DNA of 64,000 bases from Mesorhizobium sp. B1-1-8 (GCF_006442795.2 NZ_CP083956.1:3077501-3141500), one strand, 5' to 3'. Shown: positions 55,101 to 62,987, numbered from the stretch's first letter. A program made the numbers and translations. Notes: a model not told the origin generated them from the letters alone.

Positions 55101-56690
55101 ATCTTCGCTTTCGGCGGCACGAAACCTGTGCGCACGAATGTGGGTAAACGCATTGCGATCGATTTGACAAGCCTCCTTACGCTCAGCCTAACGGACAGGC
55201 TTCGAAAGTTTTTGAACTGGGCGGACAGTGTCACGATCGCCCACACGACGCTCAACTGGCTCTTCGAAGAACGAGATAAATTGGCGTTCCACCAGCCAAG
55301 TCAGGTGCGGAGAGCGCGAGAGGTACAACAGCTTATTGATGCGGATCGAGTGCACCGGTTTGAGGGCGCAGTTCCGCCGCAAGAACTCGAGCTTCGGGTC
55401 GGAGATGACATCGCGCAATATCTCGTTGCCGCCCAAACGCTCGACGGACAAGACATGTCGCAAAAGTTCGTGGTTCGGCCCGCGCCTCTTCCCAAACCCG
55501 GTTCTCTCCTCGAAGAAACCGCGGATATTTCGGGGTACGAGTCGTTTTTTGCCGGCGTGGGCGATGTGCTGGCGGCGCTCAAACTCAGCGGGCACTTGTC
55601 CGATGTCGAGAGGGCGAATGCCAACGCATACTTACGTCTTCACGAACAGGCTTGGCCTCACAACCCGGTTGTGCAGCCGGGCGCGACGCTCTATCTAGAT
55701 GATGTCGCCCTATCGTTCTTTCAGCATCTTGGCCTGCTGTCCCGTCTGCCGATGGCTGGGTTTAAGGTTTTTGTCACCTCCTCGGAAGTCGACCGTGCGA
55801 ATGAGCTTGTCGGCTACGATGCCTCAGCAGATGGCGCCCGGTATATGGTTGAGGACCTACAAGTCGCCCTCCGCGATGGGATCGCATCCGGGAAGGTGAG
55901 CCTCGGTCGGTTGCTACCGGGAGAGGACGACGACAAGGATTTCGATCTGCATCCCAGCAGTCTGCTCCTTGCCGGGCGGCCGGAGATCGACGCTCTGATC
56001 GTCGACGATCGGTTTGTGAATCGGTTCGGGACTCACGAGACCTACCCCATCGCGAACTCAATCGATCTACTGGCAACGATGACCGAAGGCGGGGAACTCA
56101 CCTCCGAGGAACTGACAGAAGCCCTGACAGTTATTCGACAGGCAGGAATGCTTTTCGTTCCGCTACGTCCGGGCGAGCTCGCCGCACTGTTGAATACAGC
56201 CCCCATCATCGAGGGCCTCGTTCAAGAGACGGCCGAACTCAAAGCCATCCGCGAAAGCATCGTTCGGGCAAGAATGACCGACGGTCTTCAATTGCCCAAT
56301 GAAGGCCTCTGGCTCGATACTCTTACGCGAGAGGCAGCGGCGGCTTTGCGAATTCAGTGGCAGGAGTCCGTTCTGGACGAGACGGCACGCGCGAGATCGA
56401 GTTGGCTTCTTGAACTGTTCGATGCGCGCGGCTGGGCACATAGGTCGGCCGCAACAGGGCTCGGCGCGATCGAGCGATACCGCGCGCAAGTCCTAATGCT
56501 TTTGATCCTTCCGATGCCAGACGAAGATGTCCGAGCGCGATACCGAGATTGGCTGGAGGGCGCCGTGTTGAAGGCCTTCAAAGAAGAGCAGCCGGAATCG
56601 TACGCCGAGCTTCTCACGTCAATCCGCGAGATTCTCGAGCAACAGATCGCCCGTACCCTCGAAGGAGGAGACGATGACGAGCAAGCCTAA
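52101..56690 (+). CDS. candidate defence effector: nuclease-like domain, helical repeats, tandem PIN-like regions (1529 aa)
   Basis: Residues 25-100 match the N-terminal restriction-endonuclease-like domain of NACHT/STAND-type defence proteins: ASVAASIAVRLLAAVALDKR, then FETEVPVDDVLIETDFGGWV, FIQSKNSL. The acidic D67-D68 strand and Q82-x-K84 reproduce the D...(E/Q)xK nuclease signature. No NTPase P-loop is visible. Residues about 330-960 are TPR-like helical pairs. Two PIN-like regions follow: GKRIAIDLTSLLTLS (D1021) and LYLDDVALSFFQHLGLLSRL (D1200, D1201) with DALIVDDRFVNRF (D1302, D1303). Two nuclease types plus a repeat sensor suggest immunity against invading DNA or RNA. Function is inferred. 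Confidence 0.8.
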   Translation: MAKRATENTTLLAKGGGNAPAGGVTIQASVAASIAVRLLAAVALDKRLGLGAAKATAIRFETEVPVDDVLIETDFGGWVFIQSKNSLTGRFVLTSELGKTCDEFARLWLLTTDGQGERGWDRPLVRGKDAMLLAVGHETSGPIKVGLAKALDALRMQSTATLTDAERTLLTSFKKLVRSAFDAHGAPADLDLEAVLRFIHVIDYDFGGPQRELAEDRLKGLLELPDEAPAAFKAIERDCQNAMTERGRLDGESFRASLAADGLLIKTAAKGLLETQAAISADTQAILRGHREIARALSGTPAENSVVTDFAERRLRELRQSRFAAGFDSTAVCNLLLTAVDTGDLTAASSSVRQSIFAWCARILSSVDHEKARHALSKAQAFGPSEETTIASAFVEAFAQNGDRAKALAAMEPLNSPEALAASLIVAVHNLSPVEGLQWLERTGLSLDRFHPDGKFRILGMHLTAGDIEAAIKVVDSLKEADLETTPALLYLSGTAYLERTVHPELRDALQVPLPPNLADFPLAEDTQAMADRAKATGYYKRAAAAFGLLGAKQAASIAADRALWLQLRDPSLVGKALEDLQASMADEKVRLRRIPLAFAFQLDLNLQAVEDDIERATALTGGKSLDAAVARFEVALHRKASDVAAYIDRHREQLLEYYHPNFLTSIEIESLVKAGRAEEARSKLAVLEGNDIPPSALTTLRNLVEGATGADVAALRESEYRANPTVPVLLNLVGELEHIRDFSKLAEFAEILFQQVKDVPSAETYTFALFETNADDKIVAFADAYPGIVAASLKITATVAWANYRLGRLGGAKSGLEKLSAGRDIQNDRRLAMNIAIASGDWSSLNTFVETEWQNREKRDATELLRAGVLAQRIGATARSQELVREAAGKADGDAGILSTSYSTASSAGWENQEEIHGWLEGAIVASGEDGPVRRMDIRELLDLQPDWDERMDRTWDLVVRGEAPLFAAAKVARRTLLDVFLRPALRNLGQADPRRRSPIFAFGGTKPVRTNVGKRIAIDLTSLLTLSLTDRLRKFLNWADSVTIAHTTLNWLFEERDKLAFHQPSQVRRAREVQQLIDADRVHRFEGAVPPQELELRVGDDIAQYLVAAQTLDGQDMSQKFVVRPAPLPKPGSLLEETADISGYESFFAGVGDVLAALKLSGHLSDVERANANAYLRLHEQAWPHNPVVQPGATLYLDDVALSFFQHLGLLSRLPMAGFKVFVTSSEVDRANELVGYDASADGARYMVEDLQVALRDGIASGKVSLGRLLPGEDDDKDFDLHPSSLLLAGRPEIDALIVDDRFVNRFGTHETYPIANSIDLLATMTEGGELTSEELTEALTVIRQAGMLFVPLRPGELAALLNTAPIIEGLVQETAELKAIRESIVRARMTDGLQLPNEGLWLDTLTREAAAALRIQWQESVLDETARARSSWLLELFDARGWAHRSAATGLGAIERYRAQVLMLLILPMPDEDVRARYRDWLEGAVLKAFKEEQPESYAELLTSIREILEQQIARTLEGGDDDEQA

Positions 56691-58590
56691 TCGCGGTCCT
56701 GTTGCCCTGGAGCTGCTTAAGCTGTTTCCGAAGTCCATTCGGGAAGATATCTCTTATTCTGAGAGTTTCCGCTCGAAGTACGAGCTGACGGTGGACTCGG
56801 TGCTAACGCTCAACGGTCTTGGGATTGCATTCCGAAGCTCCCGGCTGTTGCCAGCCATCCGGACCCTCTACAAAGGACCGGATACTTCGATCCTTGTTCA
56901 GCCTATCGAGGGAGAGCCTGTCGAACTATCGATCGAGAGGGGCGCCAAACCTGAGCTCTTCCTGACGCTCGGCGAACTGCGTCACCGCATGCCTTCGTTC
57001 TGGATGCTTGCTGAGGATCGAAGCGTACGTCGTGCTTACTTCGAAGACGAGGTCGGTTCTGCCAATCTACTTAGGAACGTGATCGAGGCGTGGAGGGAGA
57101 AGATCGAGAAGGGTCCGCTCAGCGAAGACGAGATGGATGTACTGACCGAGGACCTCAAACTAACGCCGCAATCCGTTGCAGCTGCAGTACGTGGCGAGCT
57201 CACCGTGCCGGACGGCCAAGTTTCGGTGATCGTGCCCGGAAAAGCGAGCTACTACCGAGGTCTTATTGGAGAACGTGGCGACGCGAACAATGTCGAGGCC
57301 TATGCGGCTGGCAATGCAAGGGATCAGATCGGTCGGCTGTTAAAATGGGATTTGGAGCGCGGCCTTGCTCAGTGTCTCTTGCTTTGCGCTAATCCGAGAC
57401 TCAGTGCGCTAATCGATATCTCGCAAACCCCCGCTGCTCTTGTCGAAGCCTTCTTCGCCTGGCTCTCGGAGCAAGGCGATCTCTTTTCGCAGATTGCCGG
57501 CATTGAGATCGGCATCAGGTCTTTGAAAAGCTTTCCCACCCTCGAGCCTGTATTGGTTCGGATGCTGGAGCGAATACGAGACGAGGATCCCGAGGACAAA
57601 ACGGGACGACTAGCCCTCACAGTCAATCTCTTTGTGTTCGTGGATGGGGAGTTGTCACGCCTTCGCCTCTTCGCCGCCGACCCCCCGTTCTGGCGCCGTC
57701 TCGCTGCGAGCGCGCAAGCGTCTATGATCGAAAGGGAGATCGCTGCACTCGGAGGAACCGGAGATGACTCTTCCGTATGGGCGAGCTTGGGAGCAGAGCC
57801 CTTCTATATGCAAACGCTGGCCGATCTACGGCAGGAACCGCGTAGTATTCCCGATCTGATAAGCGCGAAGCAATTCCAGGTCGAGTTCTTGATGCGAGCC
57901 CGCATTGTCGGCAACGAAAACAAAGACACTCTACCGGAAGGTCCGCTCAAGACTCTCCTGCTGGGAGACGGTGAGAACGATCTCCAGAGCCGAACTTCTC
58001 ATCCGTCGGCTTACGCGCCTAGCCCTGTCGAAGGCGGCATCGACGCCCCGCTGCCTTTCCCGGAAGACCTTCTGGAAGAGCTTCGCAAGCCAAGAGACGA
58101 GAAGCCCCTTGAGGCGCGTGTCTTCGCGAGCGTTGTGAACTTCTCTTTAGTATTTCGGTTCGATACGGAGACCGTCGATCTCATCGCCGGCCTGCTCCGG
58201 AAGGTGAAATACCGCCTCAAGCTCGAGCCGGATTCCGATATCGGCTTCTCCCTCATAATGGGGCTCGCGATTATTGCCGCCTCGGCGCGGCATAGCGGGC
58301 TTGCCGACGAGGTGCGCATCTTGTCGCGAGTTCTCCGGCGCCGCGGTGTTATCGGCTCTGCCGCGGACAATCAGATGCGAATTGCACTTACAGCCTGCGC
58401 CTCTAGATCGGATTTGGAAGAGTGGTGCAAAGCGGTTGGCGAATGGTTCTTTGAAATCGCCGATGGCGAAATTGATCGTGGGGAAGCTCCGCGGCTGCGT
58501 TCCCACCTTCTAGCGCTTTGCCGCGCTGTTCCTCAGCTTTGGCCGCACATTTCGAAGGCCGATGCGGCTCTGGCGGCCATTTCGTATTAA
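56674..58590 (+). CDS. unrecognised partner protein of the 1529-aa gene (638 aa)
   Basis: The ATG lies 17 bases inside the end of the preceding gene, with GGAGGAGACG as binding site, so the pair is translationally coupled. I recognise no domain. The N-terminus (LELLKLFPKSIREDISYSES) and the segment LLRNVIEAWREKIEKGPLSE, then ELTVPDGQVSVIVPGKASYY, precede long helical stretches (LARGLAQCLLL-like DLERGLAQCLLLCANPRLSA; VNLFVFVDGELSRLRLFAAD; VRILSRVLRRRGVIGS). No TM segment and no nuclease or ATPase motif. It could be a regulator, inhibitor or second sensor for the effector; this is inference from coupling only. Confidence 0.75.
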   Translation: MTSKPNRGPVALELLKLFPKSIREDISYSESFRSKYELTVDSVLTLNGLGIAFRSSRLLPAIRTLYKGPDTSILVQPIEGEPVELSIERGAKPELFLTLGELRHRMPSFWMLAEDRSVRRAYFEDEVGSANLLRNVIEAWREKIEKGPLSEDEMDVLTEDLKLTPQSVAAAVRGELTVPDGQVSVIVPGKASYYRGLIGERGDANNVEAYAAGNARDQIGRLLKWDLERGLAQCLLLCANPRLSALIDISQTPAALVEAFFAWLSEQGDLFSQIAGIEIGIRSLKSFPTLEPVLVRMLERIRDEDPEDKTGRLALTVNLFVFVDGELSRLRLFAADPPFWRRLAASAQASMIEREIAALGGTGDDSSVWASLGAEPFYMQTLADLRQEPRSIPDLISAKQFQVEFLMRARIVGNENKDTLPEGPLKTLLLGDGENDLQSRTSHPSAYAPSPVEGGIDAPLPFPEDLLEELRKPRDEKPLEARVFASVVNFSLVFRFDTETVDLIAGLLRKVKYRLKLEPDSDIGFSLIMGLAIIAASARHSGLADEVRILSRVLRRRGVIGSAADNQMRIALTACASRSDLEEWCKAVGEWFFEIADGEIDRGEAPRLRSHLLALCRAVPQLWPHISKADAALAAISY

Positions 58591-58823
58591 GTGCATTTGT
58601 TGCGAACCGCCAACAAGAAGGAAACTCGTCAATTCCGATTGGAAATGGCACTAAATTCCTCGCCGGCCCAACTATGCCCCGGCTTCCATCGACGGAATGT
58701 CCAGTTCTTCTTGAACGTCCCCGCTGGCGGATGGTCCGCTACCGGTCCCCGAGCGGTAGTGCCCCTGCGGTTCTCGTCTGGCCAATCAAGGCTGAGGAGC
58801 ATTCACATGATGCTAGCCCGGAC

Positions 58824-58938
58824 CGCTCAGCTTGGAACGCTGACAAGGAGATCGGCACCAAGCGTCCGCTCACACAGAAACAGATCAGGGCCGTCCGCGT
58901 CTTCCTCGATCGCGAGCGCCGCCTTCGTGACCGTGCCC
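58824..58938 (+). pseudogene. N-terminal fragment of a tyrosine recombinase/integrase
   Basis: The frame reads SAWNADKEIGTKRPLTQKQI and RAVRVFLDRERRLRDRA, which matches the start of a common alphaproteobacterial integrase (WN.gr.vG.KR.lkp..vwaiR..L..egrlRDrAlFnLAiDSKLR). The match ends abruptly at RDRA; no catalytic R-H-R-Y residues follow. It lies in the 500-base gap between the 638-aa gene and the nuclease gene; the rest of that gap shows no other gene. Confidence 0.6.
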
Positions 58939-59089
58939 CCGGGCGATACCAAAGCCTCCTGACTGGCGCGAAACTTTCACATGACTGCGGATCTTCGGAC
59001 GAGCTCCTTGACGTTCAAGGATATCTTGTTCTGACTATTGATGGGCAACAGGCCCGCCTCCTCGTAGACAATTCTGGGTGCCTTCAAGA

Positions 59090-60220
59090 ATGACCTTGTC
59101 GCCTTCCACCAAGTTCGCCGTCGCGGTGAAGCCCCTGCTTTGGAGCTTAAACGGCTATGACGGTCCAAGCAGCCCCCGGGTGGCCGGCGGCTTCGTGAGG
59201 AAACATGGGTTCGGCGGTGAGGAATGGAACGGGCGCAGTGACCGCACCTGGAAAGGGCAGCGCGTCTTCCATACCGAGACGAAGGAAAAGCTCGATCTCT
59301 ACGCGAAACATGGACACCTCGGCCTTCTCATGATCGCCATGCATGACGACGTGCAGTACATCGTCGGTGTGGCGTGTGGCGTACGCATCAACGAGGAGGA
59401 TGATCTCGCCTCGATTTTCAAACAGTTAGCGTTCAAAAACACGATCAATGAGCTATGGAATGCAAGCTCTGTTCGAGCGCGATATGCGTCGATCGCGGCA
59501 TTGAAGAAGGACTTTCCAGCCGGATTCGACGCACCGAGGTGGCGTTGCCCGTCCGACTATTTTCATTGGTTCGAAGAACCGGTTCCTCTGCCAAAGGACC
59601 CCCTCGGCTTCGGGAAAGAGGTTCTCGCCAAGATGCACAACAACTACCAGGCCATCCGACCCGAACATGCCCTGAAGCTGCTGGACGGACACCTGCCGCC
59701 CGAGAGCCTGATGCGCCAGTGGTTCATAGAAGCGGAGTTCGACGAGGCCTTTCTGCCGCGCTCCGTAAGAAGCAAACCAGGTCAGACGTCTTCAGAGCGC
59801 GCCGACAACTTTGGCGCGCCAGCGGCCAAAGATCCCTACACGCGCTATATCCAAGAGAAGGAGATCAGGGTAACCCCCGAGCACCACTTGTTAGAGAAGG
59901 CGTTTCTCGTCTTCCTGAGAACCCTTGAAGCGACAGCCATTGCGCAGAACAAGAATGCGATCGACGTTCGTTTCGAGCTTAAGACTCGGGGTCATATCAT
60001 CGCCGAACTCAAGCCAGCAGTGGCTGGGCAGACGAAGTACCCCATTCGATTCGCTGTGGGTCAAGTGCTCGAATATCGACACTTCCAAACCCCGAACGCA
60101 CACCCACTCATCGTCCTAGGGACGAAGCCCAAACCCGAAGAGATCAAGTTCTGTCAGTCACTAGGAATTAGCGTGGCCTGGAAGACAACTACTTCGTTTG
60201 TTGTTCAATGGGCAGAATGA
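59090..60220 (+). CDS. PD-(D/E)XK-like nuclease, stand-alone, candidate defence gene (376 aa)
   Basis: The C-terminal domain has IDVRFELKTRGHIIAELKPA, with D292 and E306-x-K308 in PD-(D/E)XK spacing, then YPIRFAVGQVLEYRHFQ and HPLIVLGTKPKPEEIKFCQS, which is the usual helix-strand end of the restriction fold (a conserved Q/Y helix after ExK). The N-terminal 280 residues are unrecognised and include WSLNGYDGPSSPRVAGGFVR and YFHWFEEPVPLPKDPLGFGK. GTG 59078 and ATG 59090 are both possible starts. It lies right after the integrase fragment, on the same strand as the defence pair. Confidence 0.75.
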   Translation: MTLSPSTKFAVAVKPLLWSLNGYDGPSSPRVAGGFVRKHGFGGEEWNGRSDRTWKGQRVFHTETKEKLDLYAKHGHLGLLMIAMHDDVQYIVGVACGVRINEEDDLASIFKQLAFKNTINELWNASSVRARYASIAALKKDFPAGFDAPRWRCPSDYFHWFEEPVPLPKDPLGFGKEVLAKMHNNYQAIRPEHALKLLDGHLPPESLMRQWFIEAEFDEAFLPRSVRSKPGQTSSERADNFGAPAAKDPYTRYIQEKEIRVTPEHHLLEKAFLVFLRTLEATAIAQNKNAIDVRFELKTRGHIIAELKPAVAGQTKYPIRFAVGQVLEYRHFQTPNAHPLIVLGTKPKPEEIKFCQSLGISVAWKTTTSFVVQWAE

Positions 60221-60508
60221 CCAGGTTGGTTAAGAGACCGCAATGCTCTGACTGAGCTGGACTGCCTTAGTACCTACGCCCGCTTGAGGCTAAAAGCGGC
60301 CACCGCCAGTGGGTTGCGCTAATGAGTAGAATGGAGTCGCTGCAGAACGGTCGCTTTCCACCATTAGTTTCCATAAGCGGACTGACGGCTGTCGTCCTCG
60401 TTCCTGACGTTCGGGACTTGACTCCGAACGGTGCTTCTGGCGCGTATTTTTGAGATTCAGCTTGGGGCTGCTGGAGCCGCATCCCAGAGGCAACCGGGCA
60501 TCCCTGCA

Positions 60509-60790
60509 TCATTTGCCGCCGAGATGATTAACTAGCCGGACACCAAGCCCGCCACCATTCTCGGAAATGAATTCAATCCCTGCATCGACCAACGCTCTGA
60601 TGATCTTCGCTCCTGTCTCAGGGCGACCGCCGAGCGGCCCATCCTCTGCCTCAAGCCGCGCAATCGTCGGCTCTGAAACCGCAGATCCTTCTGCGAGGTC
60701 TCCTTGAGACCACCCCAGCAGTGCCCGCGCAGCCTTTACTTGTCTGGTGGTCACGATCAAACGGCGATTTGATAGATTTTCTATTGACAT
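60509..60790 (-). CDS. XRE-family small DNA-binding protein (93 aa)
   Basis: VKAARALLGWSQGDLAEGSA, VSEPTIARLEAEDGPLGGRP is a Cro/CI helix-turn-helix, followed by IIRALVDAGIEFISENGGGL, GVRLVN, the typical short C-terminus of rhizobial regulators. Two similar 19-base palindromes lie at its start (60769-60787, 60804-60822), suggesting autoregulation. Divergent from the Tat-type protein gene. Confidence 0.85.
   Translation of the reverse strand: MSIENLSNRRLIVTTRQVKAARALLGWSQGDLAEGSAVSEPTIARLEAEDGPLGGRPETGAKIIRALVDAGIEFISENGGGLGVRLVNHLGGK
60769..60787. promoter_or_regulatory. operator O1, TTGATA-GATTTTC-TATTGA
   Basis: A 19-base near-palindrome inside the first codons of the XRE gene and overlapping the -35 box of the opposing promoter. 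It shares TTGATA-N7-TAT..A with O2, 35 bases away centre to centre. Likely bound by the XRE protein. Confidence 0.5.
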
Positions 60791-60813
60791 TCACAAAGTC
60801 GCATTGATATTTT
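60784..60813 (+). promoter_or_regulatory. sigma-70 type promoter for the Tat-signal protein gene
   Basis: TTGACA at 60784-60789 and TATTTT at 60808-60813, 18 bases apart. Its -35 box overlaps O1 and its -10 box overlaps O2, so binding of a repressor at either would block it. The first gene on this strand starts at 60933. Confidence 0.5.
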
Positions 60814-60822
60814 TCCTATCAA
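60804..60822. promoter_or_regulatory. operator O2, TTGATA-TTTTTCC-TATCAA
   Basis: A perfect 6-base inverted repeat with 7-base spacer (7 bases if the flanking A/T are counted), covering the -10 box of the plus-strand promoter and about 15 bases upstream of the XRE start. Confidence 0.5.
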
Positions 60823-60932
60823 TTTTTAGCATCCCGCCCAGAGGCTAGCTGGGCACCGTTTGCCGCATGGCTGATCAGGGTGCGAGAACACCTCGATCAG
60901 CTGCCAAAACCAAGTTGCGAGGATCTTGGATC

Positions 60933-61562
60933 ATGGATTCCGACAATAGCACGACTCTGCCTCTGGTCACCCGGAGGAGGGTACTCACAGGAACCGCAAT
61001 TGCAATCGTGGGATTGCAGACACGCGCGTCTGCTAGAACTGATTTGGGAGGGGACCAGACTGCCGACCCTGCGGTGGCGGTGTGGCGCGAATGGCAGGCG
61101 GCCTATCACCAGACTGAACTGCTGTGCCGTCGGCAGCAGCGTCTCGAGCGGCAACTCGTGGAAACGGTCGGATTTCCTTCGGTCACTATCCATGTTCGCG
61201 ACTGCGAGAACGTGACGCTGCATTCACTGGAGGCTCTTCGCGAAGTTCTCGGTCAAGAAGACGTTAGAACGCGCAAGCAGGCCGAGGCTGATTTTGCTGA
61301 ATGTCAGGCGCGGTGGGATGCCGCCGACAACGAAATTGGCTTTTCTGCGGCACTCCGAGCTGAGCGCGTAGCTGCGGACCGAGCGGAAAACCTGCTGAAG
61401 GTGCTCTCTGAGACCCACGCCACTTCCCTTGCGGGTCTGGAGGCGAAGCTTGATGCCGTACTCAGGGTAGGGGGGTCTTCGGATGATGATTCCGAGTTTC
61501 CCTGGCCACATATCCGGTCAGCGTTAGAGGACATTGGCCGATTAGTCGGCAAGCAGAGGTGA
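60933..61562 (+). CDS. Tat-signal hypothetical protein with helical body (209 aa)
   Basis: The start at 60933 gives MDSDNSTTLPLVTRRRVLTG, a twin-arginine signal (TRRRVLTGTAIAIVG) likely cleaved near ASA. The rest is helical and charged: VWREWQAAYHQTELLCRRQQ, RLERQLVETVGFP, ARWDAADNEIGFSAALRAER. Similar small twin-arginine proteins occur near phage and integrative elements in rhizobia; no function is known. Promoter at 60784-60813, divergent from the XRE gene. Confidence 0.65.
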   Translation: MDSDNSTTLPLVTRRRVLTGTAIAIVGLQTRASARTDLGGDQTADPAVAVWREWQAAYHQTELLCRRQQRLERQLVETVGFPSVTIHVRDCENVTLHSLEALREVLGQEDVRTRKQAEADFAECQARWDAADNEIGFSAALRAERVAADRAENLLKVLSETHATSLAGLEAKLDAVLRVGGSSDDDSEFPWPHIRSALEDIGRLVGKQR

Positions 61563-62154
61563 GGTAACCACCAAAGCGCCGCTGATCGAAAACATCGTGG
61601 GGCATTGGCTCTGCATGCGGATTGTGAAGCATGCGGACAGAATAGAAGGGTTTGCCGCGAAGCTCGTACGCTATCGGAAGTGCTCGGCTCAGGGCAGCGG
61701 GCTCAATCCACGTCCGCGACTTCCTCCTGTCGGGTAAGCGAGGAGGAAGGTCCATCACTTGGTGGGCGCACTTTTCGTTGTATCCCACCCCAACCCGCCA
61801 TCGCATGCCATCTGCTTGGTGGTCTTAGCGCTGTTTTTGCTAGGTTATCTTCGCGCCAACCTTTGATTTTCCATCATAGGTGGGCTGGTCAAATTCCGGA
61901 ATTTCGGCTAGCTCTGGACGTGAGGCAGTACGCGCTGCCTTGGGGCGTGCAAACCCCTGCGAACGACTGATGCTGGTTGAATCGGCATCAAACTCTCTGA
62001 CCTTTCGGGTCGGGGAGCCTGTGACGTATGTCCAGGTTCTCCGGAACTAAAGGCCACAGGGCCGTTTCGCACGGTTTGCAACTCCCCGATCATTTGGAGG
62101 TTTGATGAGTTTCGCGGGGGCGTACCGCGGCAACTCTCTTTTCGGGGAGTGACG
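61563..62154. other. 590-bp stretch with no convincing gene
   Basis: Open frames on both strands (61605-61970 plus; 61462-61806 minus) lack domains and binding sites. The 3' part is the leader of the XRE gene at 62155 and holds the inverted repeat at 62081-62150. Confidence 0.4.
62081..62150 (+). repeat. inverted repeat whose 3' arm is the ribosome binding site of the next gene
   Basis: ACTCCCCGA (62081-62089) is perfectly complementary to TCGGGGAGT (62142-62150). The 3' arm contains the Shine-Dalgarno GGGGAG (62144-62149) of the XRE gene starting at 62155. In RNA the 5' arm would act as an anti-Shine-Dalgarno and could block translation. Confidence 0.55.
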
Positions 62155-62673
62155 ATGCAACATCGCAGGGCCCTGGCGAATCCGAACCGCCCTCGCTTCG
62201 AGACATCGGCGAAGGGAGAGAGCGACCCTCATCCGGCCGATCAGCATGTCGGCAGGCAGCTCGCAACGGTTCGCGTCCAGTCGGATGTATCGCAGGCGCA
62301 ACTCGCCCGATCTATTGGGATCAGCTTCCAGCAGCTCCAGAAATACGAGAACGGGAGGAACCGTGTAAGCGCATCCATGCTCTATGAGATCGCCAGGTCC
62401 CTGGGGGTTCCTGTCAGCCGCTTCTTCGAAGGCCTACCGGGAAACGAGGCCAACCGTGATGTTTCGCCTCTGCCGGCCGATGAACGCATCGACTTCATCG
62501 CCAGCGCGGAAGGCAGGCGCCTGATCCAGGGATTGATGAACCTTCACCCGCGGGTGCGCGGTCGCGTGTCGGCCCTGATCGCCGCGTTGGGAGAAGAACT
62601 GGCTGTCCTTGACGCCCAACCGAATAGTCAAGCTGCCGGTGAACCAACACCCGCCGACAGAAGTCGGTTTTGA
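62155..62673 (+). CDS. XRE-family regulator with C-terminal extension (172 aa)
   Basis: ATG 62155 with GGGGAG five bases upstream is preferred over GTG 62149. Residues 35-90 form the helix-turn-helix: VGRQLATVRVQSDVSQAQLA, RSIGISFQQLQKYENGRNRV, SASMLYEIARSLGVPVSRFF. The remaining part (ADERIDFIASAEGRRLIQGL, HPRVRGRVSALIAALGEELA) is helical, a common layout for alphaproteobacterial phage- or element-type repressors. Its translation may be controlled by the leader inverted repeat. Confidence 0.9.
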   Translation: MQHRRALANPNRPRFETSAKGESDPHPADQHVGRQLATVRVQSDVSQAQLARSIGISFQQLQKYENGRNRVSASMLYEIARSLGVPVSRFFEGLPGNEANRDVSPLPADERIDFIASAEGRRLIQGLMNLHPRVRGRVSALIAALGEELAVLDAQPNSQAAGEPTPADRSRF

Positions 62674-62987
62674 TGAGCGGACATAGCTATTGCGACCTCC
62701 GCCGGGCAGAGACTTGATCCATCGAGTGTGCGGTCCCGTCCTCGATACCGGCAATAGGGAGGCGGGCAGGCCGCTCCTCGATGTCGTTGGCCGTCGTCAT
62801 GCATCTCCCGCATGTCAGGTATTGAGTATCGCACAGGCGCGAAGCCCTGCGGAAAAGAAGCACACCCGCAAGAGTTTGCGCGTCAGGCCAACGAAACCGC
62901 AATGCCCAATTGTGATCATCACGGCTGGTCACTGGCGGATTCAGTGAGTCGCCTTGACGCACGGCACGGCACTCTATTCTTCTCGTC
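62674..62987. other. 314-bp gap with no convincing gene
   Basis: Only short arginine-rich frames on either strand without domain content. No RNA gene or repeat recognised. Confidence 0.35.

Noticed and set aside
52101..56690. Assignment to a known system such as Avs or CBASS Cap4
   Set aside because: The N-terminal nuclease-like domain is similar in kind, but no NTPase P-loop or SAVED domain is seen, and the PIN-like C-terminus does not fit.
61605..61970. Plus-strand open frame of 121 codons
   Set aside because: No domain and no ribosome binding site; composition is shadow-like.
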